A DNA stretch of 15,163 nt from Actinomycetota bacterium (GCA_012719015.1 JAAYBE010000066.1:1-15163); one strand, 5' to 3'. Counted from the first letter of the stretch, positions 6,805-13,626 are shown. The notes: generated by a model from the letters alone, not told the origin. Translations and numbers: made by a program.

Positions 6805-7509
6805 GTGAAGCGATCCCGTCACATCCGTCTCCACGGGCCTGCGGGGGTGGACCCTCGCGAGCTCGTCGACCTCGTCGCGGCGGCGCGTCTCGTCTGCTTC
6901 CCCACGGACACCGTGTACGGGGTCGGCGGCGTGGCGACCCCCGTGGTGCGCGAGGCACTGCTCGCCGCCAAGCGGCGCGACGCCGCCAAGCCGCTCCAGC
7001 TGATCTACTCGTCGCGCCGCCTGCTCGAGGTCTCGCTCGAGCTGGGGCCGCACGTGCTCGAGGCCGTACGGCGTCTCCTGCCGGGGCCGCTCACGCTGCT
7101 GGTGCCGTATCCCCCCGGCCTGACGTTCCCACCGCCGGGCGAGGTGCGCCACGGGCTGCCGGGCCCGCCCGGCGCCGGGGAGTGCCGGATGGCGACGCTC
7201 GGCGTCCGCGCGCCCGCGTGGCCGGCGACGGCGCAGGCCCTCGCCGGACTGCCGTTCCCGCTGCTCGCCTCGAGCGCCAATCCGAGCGGAGGACGGGCGC
7301 CGCGGTCCGTGGACGAGGTGGAGGCCGGTCTGCTGGCCGCCTGTGATCTCGTCCTCGATGCGGGGCCTGTGAGCGGCACGGCCTCGACGATCGTGGACCT
7401 CAGCCTGTTCGAGACCGAGCGCAGCTGGCGTATCCTGCGTCCGGGGACCGTCGACGGGCGCGACGTGGCCGCATTGCTGGACGGCGATCGAGAGGAGTCT
7501 CAAGGATGA
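6805..7509 (+). CDS. tsaC: L-threonylcarbamoyladenylate synthase, TsaC/Sua5 family
   Basis: This cytosolic enzyme makes threonylcarbamoyl-AMP from threonine, bicarbonate and ATP for the t6A37 modification of ANN-decoding tRNAs. The 234-residue product is essentially one YrdC domain, so it is the short TsaC-like form without the C-terminal Sua5 domain. Signature segments are CFPTDTVYGVGG (31-42), AAKRRDAAKPLQLI (54-67), LLPGPLTLLVP (91-101), LGVRAPAWP (132-140), LLASSANPSGG (153-163) and DAGPVSGTASTIVDLS (185-200), followed by ILRPG. The first possible start in frame is GTG 6805, since an in-frame stop lies at 6772. It lacks a ribosome binding site, and GTG 6847 after GGGG is a later alternative. 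The stop overlaps the phzF start by four bases. Confidence 0.88.
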   Translation: MKRSRHIRLHGPAGVDPRELVDLVAAARLVCFPTDTVYGVGGVATPVVREALLAAKRRDAAKPLQLIYSSRRLLEVSLELGPHVLEAVRRLLPGPLTLLVPYPPGLTFPPPGEVRHGLPGPPGAGECRMATLGVRAPAWPATAQALAGLPFPLLASSANPSGGRAPRSVDEVEAGLLAACDLVLDAGPVSGTASTIVDLSLFETERSWRILRPGTVDGRDVAALLDGDREESQG

Positions 7510-8399
7510 GGACGTTGCCCTTCCATCAGCTGGACGTGTTCACCGATCGGCCCTTCTCCGGCAATCCTCTGGCGGTGTTCCCGGAGGCGGAGGGGCTGAC
7601 CGCCGTCGAGATGCAGGCGATCGCCAGCGAGATGAACCTGTCGGAGACCACCTTCATCCTGCCGCCGGAGGGCGCCGGCGACGCCCGGGTGCGCATCTTC
7701 ACGCCGGCGCTCGAGCTGCCCTTCGCCGGACATCCGAGCATCGGGACTGCATGCGAGCTCGTCCGTCTGCGCCTCGTGGACGTCTACCAGCCCGTCACGA
7801 GGGTCGTCCTCGAGCTTGACGTGGGACCGGTCGCCGTCGAGGTCGCCGTCCGCGACGGCCGGCCCGTGTCGGCCACCGTGCACCAGCGGGCGCCCGAGTT
7901 CCTCGCGCCCGCGCCGCGCGGATCGGCGGCCGCCGTGCTCGGTCTCGACCTCGAGGACCTGCACCCCGAGTTCGACCCGGTGCCCGTCGATACGGGCCTT
8001 CGTTACACGATCATCCCGCTCGTCTCCCAGCGGGCGCTCGCCCGGGTCTCGCTCGATCTGGAGCTGGCGCACGAGTTCGAGCGTCGCCACGCCGAGGTCT
8101 ACCCCTGCGCCTTCACGGGACGCTCGGAGCCGTGGATGGAGGCCCGCGGGCTGTTTCCCTTCGCGGGGATCGCCGAGGACCCGGCGACCGGCAGCGCGGC
8201 CGGGCCGCTGGCCGCCTACATGGCGCGCGAGGGGGTGCTCCCCATCGACGAAGAGCGTGTCGTGCTGCAGGGCGCGCAGATCGGCCGGCCGAGCTATCTC
8301 ACGGTGGCGGTCTCGGGCGCGCCCGATGCGATCGCGGACGTGCGCGTCGGCGGTCGCGTCCATCGCGTGCTCCAGGGCGAGCTGTATCTGCCGGACTGA
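7506..8399 (+). CDS. PhzF-family isomerase/epimerase-like protein
   Basis: The product has 297 residues, normal for the PhzF (diaminopimelate-epimerase fold) superfamily. The first lobe contains FSGNPLAVF (17-25), the catalytic glutamate E47 in NLSETTFI, and RIFTPALELPFAGHPSIGTA (63-82). The second lobe carries EDPATGSAAGPLAAY (224-238), the family phosphate/carboxylate-binding segment. PhzF itself isomerises a dihydro-hydroxyanthranilate in phenazine synthesis, but most family members have unknown substrates. No other phenazine gene is nearby, so a phenazine role is unlikely. ATGA overlap with the preceding tsaC suggests translational coupling; AAGG just before the ATG and GAGGAG further upstream could serve as binding site. 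Family membership is firm; substrate is unknown. Confidence 0.88.
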   Translation: MRTLPFHQLDVFTDRPFSGNPLAVFPEAEGLTAVEMQAIASEMNLSETTFILPPEGAGDARVRIFTPALELPFAGHPSIGTACELVRLRLVDVYQPVTRVVLELDVGPVAVEVAVRDGRPVSATVHQRAPEFLAPAPRGSAAAVLGLDLEDLHPEFDPVPVDTGLRYTIIPLVSQRALARVSLDLELAHEFERRHAEVYPCAFTGRSEPWMEARGLFPFAGIAEDPATGSAAGPLAAYMAREGVLPIDEERVVLQGAQIGRPSYLTVAVSGAPDAIADVRVGGRVHRVLQGELYLPD

Positions 8400-8425
8400 T
8401 GCGGGGAAGAGCGGGCGAACGGGGG

Positions 8426-8440
8426 CGGCGCGAAGCGCCG
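8426..8440 (+). terminator. GC hairpin between phzF and rpiB
   Basis: CGGCGC (8426-8431) and GCGCCG (8435-8440) pair around a GAA loop, 27 bases after the phzF stop and 15 bases before the rpiB -10 element. GCGAAGC is an unusually stable mini-hairpin sequence. There is no T-run. It may end the tsaC-phzF transcript, or it may act as a dyad in the -35 region of the next promoter. Confidence 0.35.
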
Positions 8441-8454
8441 GGTCAGGTCGGGGC

Positions 8455-8463
8455 TGATACAAT
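8455..8463 (+). promoter_or_regulatory. Extended -10 promoter element for rpiB
   Basis: TGATACAAT consists of TG, one base and TACAAT, a close match to an extended -10 element and the most A/T-rich spot in a 147-base gap. Transcription would start around 8470, giving a leader of roughly 77 bases. No -35 hexamer is evident. Confidence 0.5.
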
Positions 8464-8532
8464 CGGCGCCCTCCGGGCCGTGGCCGCCGGCCTTCATCAC
8501 GAGGGCGCCCGCGCCCGTCTCGACCTCTGAGC

Positions 8533-8540
8533 GGAAGGAG
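8533..8540 (+). promoter_or_regulatory. Ribosome binding site of rpiB
   Basis: GGAAGGAG lies six bases before the ATG at 8547 and decides the start. Confidence 0.65.
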
Positions 8541-8546
8541 CTCGTC

Positions 8547-8990
8547 ATGAAGATCGCCGCCGGTGCGGACCACGGTGGGTTCGCCTTGAAGCAGGCCGTG
8601 GTACGTCGTCTCCGCTCCCTGGGGCACGAGGTGACCGACGTGGGCACGCATTCGGAGGACGTCTCCGTCGACTACCCCGTGTTCGGTCACGAGGTCGCCG
8701 GCATGGTCGCCTCCGGTGCGGCGGAGCGCGGGCTGCTCGTCTGCGGGACCGGCATCGGCATCTGTATGGCCGCCAACCGCCACAAGGGCGTGCGCGCGGC
8801 GGACTGCTTCACCCCGTATCACGCCGAGATCACCCGCCGCCACAACGACTGCAACGTGCTCTGCCTGGGCGGTCGTCTGCTGAGCGAGGACGAGGCGTGG
8901 GCGATCACCGAGGTCTGGCTCGAGACGCCGTTCGAGGGCGGCCGTCACGAGCGTCGGGTCGGACTCCTCGACCGGGAGGACCCTGTTTGA
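8547..8990 (+). CDS. rpiB: Ribose-5-phosphate isomerase B
   Basis: RpiB interconverts ribose 5-phosphate and ribulose 5-phosphate in the pentose phosphate pathway. The 147-residue product has ADHGG (7-11), DYP (42-44), VCGTGIGICMAANRHKGVRAA (65-85), RRHNDCNVLCLGGR (97-110) and FEGGRHERRV (129-138). The catalytic pair is Cys66 and His99, the Escherichia coli type; mycobacterial RpiB replaces the cysteine and uses a glutamate in GGSGNGE. This is one reason to place the organism outside classical actinomycetes. The gene has its own candidate promoter and a good ribosome binding site. In Bacillus-type gene order glyA would follow; here a deaminase gene does. Allose-6-phosphate isomerase is a related alternative but unlikely. 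Confidence 0.94.
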   Translation: MKIAAGADHGGFALKQAVVRRLRSLGHEVTDVGTHSEDVSVDYPVFGHEVAGMVASGAAERGLLVCGTGIGICMAANRHKGVRAADCFTPYHAEITRRHNDCNVLCLGGRLLSEDEAWAITEVWLETPFEGGRHERRVGLLDREDPV

Positions 8991-8993
8991 CCC

Positions 8994-9016
8994 CCGGCGT
9001 GAGTCGACTGCGCCGG
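8994..9016 (+). terminator. Hairpin directly after rpiB, possible terminator
   Basis: CCGGCG (8994-8999) and CGCCGG (9011-9016) form a six-pair stem starting three bases after the rpiB stop. The 11-base loop contains the palindrome AGTCGACT. No T-run follows. It is plausible as a U-less terminator, but unproven. Confidence 0.3.
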
Positions 9017-9066
9017 TCCCCCCAAGGGGCGCCGGGCGTCCACGGCGGCCGTCGTCGCAGGCCCTC

Positions 9067-9558
9067 ATGACGACCGCGGACGACAAGGCCGGCGGTCGCC
9101 GCCGTCCGAGCTGGGACGAGTACTTCCTCCAGCTCGCGGCGCAGGCGGCCACCCGCTCCACGTGCCTGCGCCGCCAGGTGGGCGCCGTGCTCGTCCGGGA
9201 CAAGCGGATCCTGGCCACCGGGTACAACGGCGCCCCGCGTGGCGTCGCCCACTGTCTGGACATCGGTTGCCTGCGGGAACAGCTCGGCATCCCTTCGGGG
9301 GAGCGACAGGAGCTGTGCCGTGCCATCCACGCCGAGCAGAACGCGGTGATCCAGGCGGCCGTCCACGGCGTCGCCATCGAAGGTGCGACGCTGTACACGA
9401 CGCTCCATCCCTGTGTGCTGTGCGCCAAGATCCTGATCAACTGCGGGGTGCGGGAGATCCACTACGTCGAGGGTTATCCCGACGATCTCTCCCGGGAGCT
9501 GCTCGCCGAGGCCCGGGTGGTCCTCGTCAAGGAGGCGTCGCCATCGACGGTCCGTTGA
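9067..9558 (+). CDS. dCMP/deoxycytidylate deaminase family (ComEB-like)
   Basis: A zinc-dependent deaminase that would convert dCMP to dUMP, feeding thymidylate synthesis. The 163-residue product has the zinc signature HAE (H88, E90) with PCVLC (C116, C119), and the dCMP-deaminase landmark YNGAPRG (53-59). The segment between them has extra cysteines (C63, C68, C84) as often seen in ComEB-type enzymes, which may bind a second zinc. ATG 9067 has only weak GCAGG upstream. Its stop overlaps the TTG start of the following gene by four bases, and the ribosome binding site of that gene lies in its last codons. The same pairing of deaminase with a WecA-like gene next to the atp operon is known in several bacterial lineages. 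Confidence 0.88.
   Translation: MTTADDKAGGRRRPSWDEYFLQLAAQAATRSTCLRRQVGAVLVRDKRILATGYNGAPRGVAHCLDIGCLREQLGIPSGERQELCRAIHAEQNAVIQAAVHGVAIEGATLYTTLHPCVLCAKILINCGVREIHYVEGYPDDLSRELLAEARVVLVKEASPSTVR
9529..9535 (+). promoter_or_regulatory. Ribosome binding site for the wecA-like gene, oddly spaced
   Basis: AAGGAGG is a near-perfect ribosome binding site inside the end of the deaminase gene. It lies 19 bases from the first canonical in-frame start (TTG 9555) but seven bases from an in-frame ATC at 9543. Either the TTG is reached by coupling to the deaminase stop, or initiation is unusual. Confidence 0.4.
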
Positions 9559-10679
9559 GCCTGTCGAGCCCGCTGCGCACGGCGATCCTGGGCTTCCTCA
9601 TCGCGGCGTTCATCGTGTACGTGGTCACGCCGCTCATGGGCCGTGTCGCGCACCGTACCGGGGCGGTCGACACGCCCACCGACGAGCGTCGCATGCACGA
9701 GCTGGCCACGCCGCTCCTCGGCGGCCTCGCGATGTACCTCGGCTGGATGGTGTCGGTGATGCTCCTCGTGGAGGTCGACCGGTCGGTGTGGGGCATCATC
9801 GGCGGTGCCACCATCGTCGTCGCCGTGGGCCTCTTCGACGACCTCTACGAGCTCGAGCCCGTCGTCAAGTTCATCGGCCAGCTGCTGGCGATCGGCGTCG
9901 CCGTGTACTTCGACACACGCATCACCCGCATCGGGGTCCCGTTCACCGGGATCACGTGGCACCTGCCGCTGGCGGCCTCCCTGCTGGTCACCGGCTTCTG
10001 GATGGCGATGATCATCAACATGGTGAACTTCATCGACGGCCTTGACGGACTCGCGGCGGGCGTCTGCGGCATCTCGGCGCTGACCTTCGCGGTCATCTCG
10101 CTGGCGACAGGGTTCGCCTCCATGGGGGTGCTGGCGGCGGTGCTCGCCGGTGCGACGTTCGCGTTCCTGCGGTTCAACTTCCATCCGGCCTCGATCTTCA
10201 TGGGTGACGCCGGCTCGATGCTGCTCGGGTTCGTGCTGGCCTGCGTCAGCGTCGAGAGCGTGATGAAGGGTACGGCCGCCGTGGCGCTCGTACTGCCGCT
10301 GCTGGTGCTCGGCGTGCCGTTCGTGGACCTCTTCCTGATCGTCTGGCGCCGTTGGCGCCGGGGGGTGCCGTTCTACGCCCCCGGGCAGGACCACGTCCAC
10401 CACGACCTCGTGCTGGTCCACGGGTTCTCGCAGCGCAAGAGCGTGTTGTTGCTGTACTCGTGGTGCGCCTGTCTCAGCGGCCTCGCCATCGCCATGCAGC
10501 AGCGTTTCTGGCCGGCGATCGCCGTGTTCGCGGTCGCGGCCGGCGTGTCCACGACCCACATGGCGCGGCTGCTCAGCAGGTATCGCTCACGCCGCCGGGG
10601 CCTGCCCGACCCTCTGGCCCCCGGTGTGGGCAACAACCCTGTCGGCGATGCGGGACCTCGCGCGGACGGCGGCGTATGA
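9555..10679 (+). CDS. wecA: Polyprenyl-phosphate N-acetylhexosamine-1-phosphate transferase, WecA/TagO family
   Basis: An integral membrane enzyme of the MraY/WecA family that would transfer a sugar-1-phosphate, usually GlcNAc-1-P, from its UDP form to undecaprenyl phosphate. This starts a cell-surface polymer on the inner leaflet. From TTG 9555 the product is 374 residues with about ten to eleven membrane segments. Family motifs are DTPTDERRMHELATPLLGG (39-57), the DD pair at 95-96 in GLFDDLYEL, NFIDGLDGLA (158-167), FMGDAGSMLLG (215-225) and the cytoplasmic loop DHVHHD (279-284), which separates WecA-like enzymes from MraY. The C-terminal tail is polar and rich in Arg, Gly and Pro. TTG 9555 gives a short cytoplasmic lead before the first membrane helix and a TTGA overlap with the deaminase stop. 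The sugar specificity is inferred. Confidence 0.88.
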   Translation: MSLSSPLRTAILGFLIAAFIVYVVTPLMGRVAHRTGAVDTPTDERRMHELATPLLGGLAMYLGWMVSVMLLVEVDRSVWGIIGGATIVVAVGLFDDLYELEPVVKFIGQLLAIGVAVYFDTRITRIGVPFTGITWHLPLAASLLVTGFWMAMIINMVNFIDGLDGLAAGVCGISALTFAVISLATGFASMGVLAAVLAGATFAFLRFNFHPASIFMGDAGSMLLGFVLACVSVESVMKGTAAVALVLPLLVLGVPFVDLFLIVWRRWRRGVPFYAPGQDHVHHDLVLVHGFSQRKSVLLLYSWCACLSGLAIAMQQRFWPAIAVFAVAAGVSTTHMARLLSRYRSRRRGLPDPLAPGVGNNPVGDAGPRADGGV

Positions 10680-10731
10680 CGGCGTCATCGCCGCGCCCAG
10701 ACCGGACGGACAGGCGCCCCGGCACGGTCAT

Positions 10732-10760
10732 TTGCGGGCGTCAGACGCCGTGGGTATAGT
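10732..10760 (+). promoter_or_regulatory. Putative atp operon promoter
   Basis: TTGCGG (10732-10737) and TATAGT (10755-10760), spaced by 17 bases, resemble -35 and -10 elements of a housekeeping sigma promoter. They stand out in the 81-base gap before the ATP synthase genes. The -10 hexamer abuts the only usable start of the AtpZ-like gene (GTG 10761), so the predicted transcript start (about 10767) would fall inside that reading frame. Confidence 0.45.
10737..10749. promoter_or_regulatory. Perfect 13-base inverted repeat inside the atp promoter spacer
   Basis: GGCGTC and GACGCC flank a single A between the -35 and -10 elements. As DNA it could be an operator. As RNA it could form a five-pair hairpin with a CAG loop at the end of the wecA-like transcript, 58 bases after that stop. 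Confidence 0.4.
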
Positions 10761-10979
10761 GTGACCGCGGAGCATCCGAAAGACGGGAAGAAGGCGCCGC
10801 CGCGACCCTCGGGTTCCGCGGAATCCATCGCGTTCCTGCTGCTTGCAGGCGTGGCGGTGGGGCTCGCGTTCGGCGCCGGCGTCGACTGGGTCTTCGGCAC
10901 GTTCCCCCTGTTCGTGGGGATCGGTGTGTTCATCGGCTTCGGCCTGGCGTTGTACGCCATCTATCTGGAGACGAAGTGA
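10761..10979 (+). CDS. AtpZ-like small membrane protein
   Basis: The 72-residue product has a charged, proline-containing N-terminus (about 1-20) and two hydrophobic segments (about 23-40 and 46-68). The linking segment DWVFGTFPLFVGIG matches the AtpZ/F1F0 accessory family (lD-xx-gt-P-xx-xiG). Family members sit at the head of atp operons and, together with AtpI, have been linked to magnesium/calcium movement or to assembly of the c-ring. GTG 10761 is the only reasonable start; it has no ribosome binding site and directly follows TATAGT. The stop overlaps the next gene in a GTGA overlap. Family call is good; the exact start is uncertain. Confidence 0.72.
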   Translation: MTAEHPKDGKKAPPRPSGSAESIAFLLLAGVAVGLAFGAGVDWVFGTFPLFVGIGVFIGFGLALYAIYLETK

Positions 10980-11380
10980 GGGGCAGGAGGGTGAGCGTCA
11001 TCTCTAAGCCGTACCTGACGCCTCTCCTTCTCGTCACCGCGACGCTCACATGCACCGGCGTGGCGGCGCTCACCGGACGGCCCGCATGGGCCGCCGCCGC
11101 CGGCGCGGGTCTGGTGCTGGTCTACTGGGCGCTCGAGGTCGTGGCGTGGCGCTCGGCCTCCCGGGGGACGATCAACCACGCCGTGGCGGCGGCTGTGGGC
11201 GGGGCCGTCGTGCGCATGGCCGTGGCGCTCGTGTGCCTCGTCGCCGTCGGCGTCCTCGCGCGGGCCGCCTTCCCGGCCGCCGCGCTGTCGTTCCTGGCCG
11301 CGTTCACCGTGTACATGACGGTCCGCATCCACGCCTTCGCGGGCGCTGCACACCAGACGCACGGGGCGGGGCCGCGGTGA
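10976..11380 (+). CDS. atpI: AtpI-like membrane protein (ATP synthase subunit I family)
   Basis: A 134-residue protein with four hydrophobic segments (about 14-33, 37-57, 68-92 and 96-117), as expected for the AtpI/subunit I family that precedes atpB. AtpI helps c-ring assembly in several bacteria. No strict sequence signature is visible, so the call rests on size, topology and position. The GTG start overlaps the preceding stop (GTGA). Its own GTGA overlaps the atpB start. An in-frame GTG at 10991 directly abuts an AGGAGG and so is too close to use it. Confidence 0.68.
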   Translation: MRGRRVSVISKPYLTPLLLVTATLTCTGVAALTGRPAWAAAAGAGLVLVYWALEVVAWRSASRGTINHAVAAAVGGAVVRMAVALVCLVAVGVLARAAFPAAALSFLAAFTVYMTVRIHAFAGAAHQTHGAGPR

Positions 11381-12240
11381 AGCGCAAACGACTCATCTGG
11401 GGCGTCGTCGCGGTGGTCGCCCTGGGGGCTCTCGTCGGGTACGACCTCCTCAAGACGCCCGGGCAGAGCGAGCAGGTCGAGATCGTCGAGGAGTTCGAGC
11501 TGCAGCCGCTCATCAAGCTGCCGGCCATCGGCCCGTTCGACCTGTCGGTCAACAAGGCCGTCGTCTATCTGTGGATCACCGCCGCCGTCCTGATCGTGTT
11601 CGCCCTGCTCGTGCGGCGCTCACTCAGGCAAGAACCGCCGAGCCGCTTCCGCGTCCTGATGGAGCTGCTCTACGCCCTGGCGCACGACGGCATCGTCGGC
11701 GCCGTCATGAAGAGCGGCCGGGCGACGTGGTTCCCCTACATCGCCGGCGCCTTCTTCTTCGTCCTCACGGCGAACCTCATCGGGCTGATCCCGCTGCCGT
11801 TCGCGCATCACCACCAACTGGGCTTCTACACCGCCACCGCGAACCTCTACGTCACGCTCGCCCTCGCGCTCTGCACGTTCGTCTTCACGCATTTCGCGGG
11901 GCTGCGCCAGAACCGCGGCCGGTACTTCATCAACTGGGCTCCGTCCAGCGCCCCGCCGGTGCTCAAGCAGCTGATCTGGGTGATCCACAGCGTGAGTGAG
12001 GTCTTCCGGCTGGTCTCCCTCGCCGTCCGTCTGTTCGCCAACATGCTCGCCGGACACGCCATCCTGGCCGTCTTCTTCGCGATGGCGCTGATCTTCCAGA
12101 GCGTCCTCGCGGCGCTCGTCCTGCAGGGGGCCTCCGTCCTCATCTACATGTTCGAGATCTTCGTGGCCTTCATCCAGGCCTTCATCTTCGCCATCCTCTC
12201 CGCGGTGTACATCGGTGGAGCGCTGGACCAGGAGCATTGA
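11377..12240 (+). CDS. atpB: F1F0 ATP synthase subunit a
   Basis: Subunit a forms the proton half-channels of F0. The 287-residue product ends in the canonical membrane core: SLAVRLFANMLAGH (214-227) holds the essential arginine R218, followed by helices ending in FIQAFIFAILSAVYIGGAL. Upstream, TANLIGLIPLPF marks an inner helix. The N-terminus has an additional hydrophobic segment (about 6-23), which anchors or targets the protein, and an acidic stretch before the first core helix. The GTG start lies in a four-base overlap with the atpI-like stop, so translation is probably coupled. Confidence 0.96.
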   Translation: MKRKRLIWGVVAVVALGALVGYDLLKTPGQSEQVEIVEEFELQPLIKLPAIGPFDLSVNKAVVYLWITAAVLIVFALLVRRSLRQEPPSRFRVLMELLYALAHDGIVGAVMKSGRATWFPYIAGAFFFVLTANLIGLIPLPFAHHHQLGFYTATANLYVTLALALCTFVFTHFAGLRQNRGRYFINWAPSSAPPVLKQLIWVIHSVSEVFRLVSLAVRLFANMLAGHAILAVFFAMALIFQSVLAALVLQGASVLIYMFEIFVAFIQAFIFAILSAVYIGGALDQEH

Positions 12241-12282
12241 TGCTCACGACGACGACGTCGACGCCGGGGTGCGTGCGACATC

Positions 12283-12290
12283 AAGGAGGA
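12283..12290 (+). promoter_or_regulatory. Strong ribosome binding site of atpE
   Basis: AAGGAGGA lies six bases before the ATG at 12297. It is among the best ribosome binding sites in the window, and suits the multiple copies of subunit c needed per complex. This gene is also one of the few in the operon that does not overlap its upstream neighbour. Confidence 0.7.
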
Positions 12291-12296
12291 GACTGA

Positions 12297-12527
12297 ATGG
12301 ACGCCGAATCCGCCAAGCTTCTGGCCGCCGGCATCTCGATGGGAGTCGGCTCGATCGGTCCGGCGCTGGGCCTCGGCATGCTCATCAGCAAGGCGCTCGA
12401 GAGCATCGCCCGTCAGCCCGAGGTCGCGGGCGAGATCCGCACCAACATGTTCATCGGCATCGGCGTGACCGAGGCGGTGGCCCTCTACGCGTTCGTGATC
12501 GCCCTGATCCTCATCTTCGTCGCCTGA
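12297..12527 (+). CDS. atpE: F1F0 ATP synthase subunit c
   Basis: The 76-residue proteolipid forms the rotating c-ring. It has two membrane helices joined by the polar loop ARQPE (38-42), which contacts the gamma and epsilon subunits. The glycine-rich first helix (GVGSIGPALGLG, 16-27) is typical of ring packing. The ion-binding carboxylate is E59 in GVTEAVALY. The sodium-type companions are absent: the residue after the glutamate is alanine rather than serine, and a leucine (26) occupies the position of the sodium-type glutamine. This predicts proton coupling. The 56-base gap after atpB contains only the binding site and no terminator. Confidence 0.96.
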   Translation: MDAESAKLLAAGISMGVGSIGPALGLGMLISKALESIARQPEVAGEIRTNMFIGIGVTEAVALYAFVIALILIFVA

Positions 12528-12562
12528 GCGCGGCCCGGCGCCTGACCAGCGAGGAGTGACGT

Positions 12563-13072
12563 ATGCTCGCCCCTGAACCGGGCCTCATGATCTGGACGCT
12601 CATCACCTTCGGGGTGGCCGTCCTGGTGCTCACGGTGTTCGCGTTCAAGCCGCTGCAGAAGGCCCTCGACGCGCGCCGGCAGAACATCCAGGACGGCATG
12701 GACGCGGCCGAGGCGGCCCGCGCCGAGGCGCTGCGCCTGCTCGAGGAGTACAAGGCCACGCTGGCGAAGGTGCGCGGAGAGTCGGAGGAGATCCTCGAGC
12801 GGTCGCGCGCGACCGCCGACCACGCCAAGGCCGAGATCATCGCCGAGGCCAAGTCGCAGAGCGAGCGCATCCTGGAGGAGGCGCACGAGCAGATCGAGCG
12901 GGACACCCGTGCCGCGCTGCGCGCTCTCAAGGGCCAGATCGCGGAGCTCACGGCCCTGGCCACCACGAAGGTCGCGACCAGCAGCCTGACCGAGTCCGAC
13001 CAACGCCGCCTCATCGAGGAGGCGCTCGCAGAGCTCGACGTCGAGAAGCTCGGCGTGGAGGGCGACGGGTGA
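12563..13072 (+). CDS. atpF: F1F0 ATP synthase subunit b
   Basis: Subunit b is the peripheral stalk. The 169-residue product has one membrane helix (about 7-27) followed by a long charged alpha-helical coiled coil rich in Glu, Ala, Lys and Arg, and a C-terminal segment that should bind delta. GAGGAG at 12551-12556 lies six bases before the ATG. The stop overlaps the atpH start (GTGA). The separate b and delta genes contrast with the fused b-delta protein of mycobacteria. There is no second b or b' gene in the window. Confidence 0.95.
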   Translation: MLAPEPGLMIWTLITFGVAVLVLTVFAFKPLQKALDARRQNIQDGMDAAEAARAEALRLLEEYKATLAKVRGESEEILERSRATADHAKAEIIAEAKSQSERILEEAHEQIERDTRAALRALKGQIAELTALATTKVATSSLTESDQRRLIEEALAELDVEKLGVEGDG

Positions 13073-13626
13073 GCCAGGAGCAGGTCGCCCGCGTCTATGC
13101 GCAGGCCCTGTTCGACGCCGCCCGCGAGGCGGATGCCGTCGAGCGGGTGCGCCGCGAGCTGGACGACGTCGCCGCCGCGCTCGCCGTCTCAGGACCCCTG
13201 CGCGCCGTGCTCGCGGACCCGCAGGTCGAGACGGGCGCCAAGGCGCGTGTGCTCGCCGAGGTGACGCGCGGCGGACAGCCGCTGCTCGTCGGCGCCCTGC
13301 AGCTCATGCTCGAGCGCGGCCGCTTCGCCGCGGTGCCCGAGCTGCAACGGGCCTTCGCCGCCCTCGCCGTGGTCGAGGAGGGCGTCGTCGAGGTCGAGGT
13401 CGTCTCGGCCGTGGGTCTGACGCCTGAGGCCGAGGAGAAGATGGTCGCCCGCCTGCGGGAGGCGACGGGTCGGCGGGTCGATCTGGCTCGCCGGGTCGAC
13501 CCCTCCATCCTGGGCGGCCTCGTCATCCGCATCGGCGACAAGATCGTCGACGGCAGCGTCAAAGCACGGATCAGCCAGCTGCGCCGCAGGCTGGCCACCG
13601 CGGAAGTGAGAGGTGACGTCCAGTGA
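13069..13626 (+). CDS. atpH: F1F0 ATP synthase subunit delta
   Basis: Delta (OSCP) joins the b stalk to the top of the alpha3beta3 head. The 185-residue product has the expected N-terminal helical domain beginning VARVYAQALFDAA. The C-terminal signature PSILGGLVIRIGDKIVDGSV (144-163) is a hallmark of the family. The GTG start and the stop are both in four-base overlaps with atpF and atpA, so all three are probably translated as a coupled set. Confidence 0.95.
   Translation: MSQEQVARVYAQALFDAAREADAVERVRRELDDVAAALAVSGPLRAVLADPQVETGAKARVLAEVTRGGQPLLVGALQLMLERGRFAAVPELQRAFAALAVVEEGVVEVEVVSAVGLTPEAEEKMVARLREATGRRVDLARRVDPSILGGLVIRIGDKIVDGSVKARISQLRRRLATAEVRGDVQ

Noticed and set aside
9162..9554. 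Upstream extension of the wecA-like frame to 9162
   Set aside because: This part overlaps the deaminase gene in another frame, is Arg/Gly-rich, and lies before the first membrane helix; WecA proteins do not have it.
12241..12296. GACGTC-type palindromes in the atpB-atpE gap
   Set aside because: They come from a short GAC/ACG repeat, too short and common in this composition to support a site.
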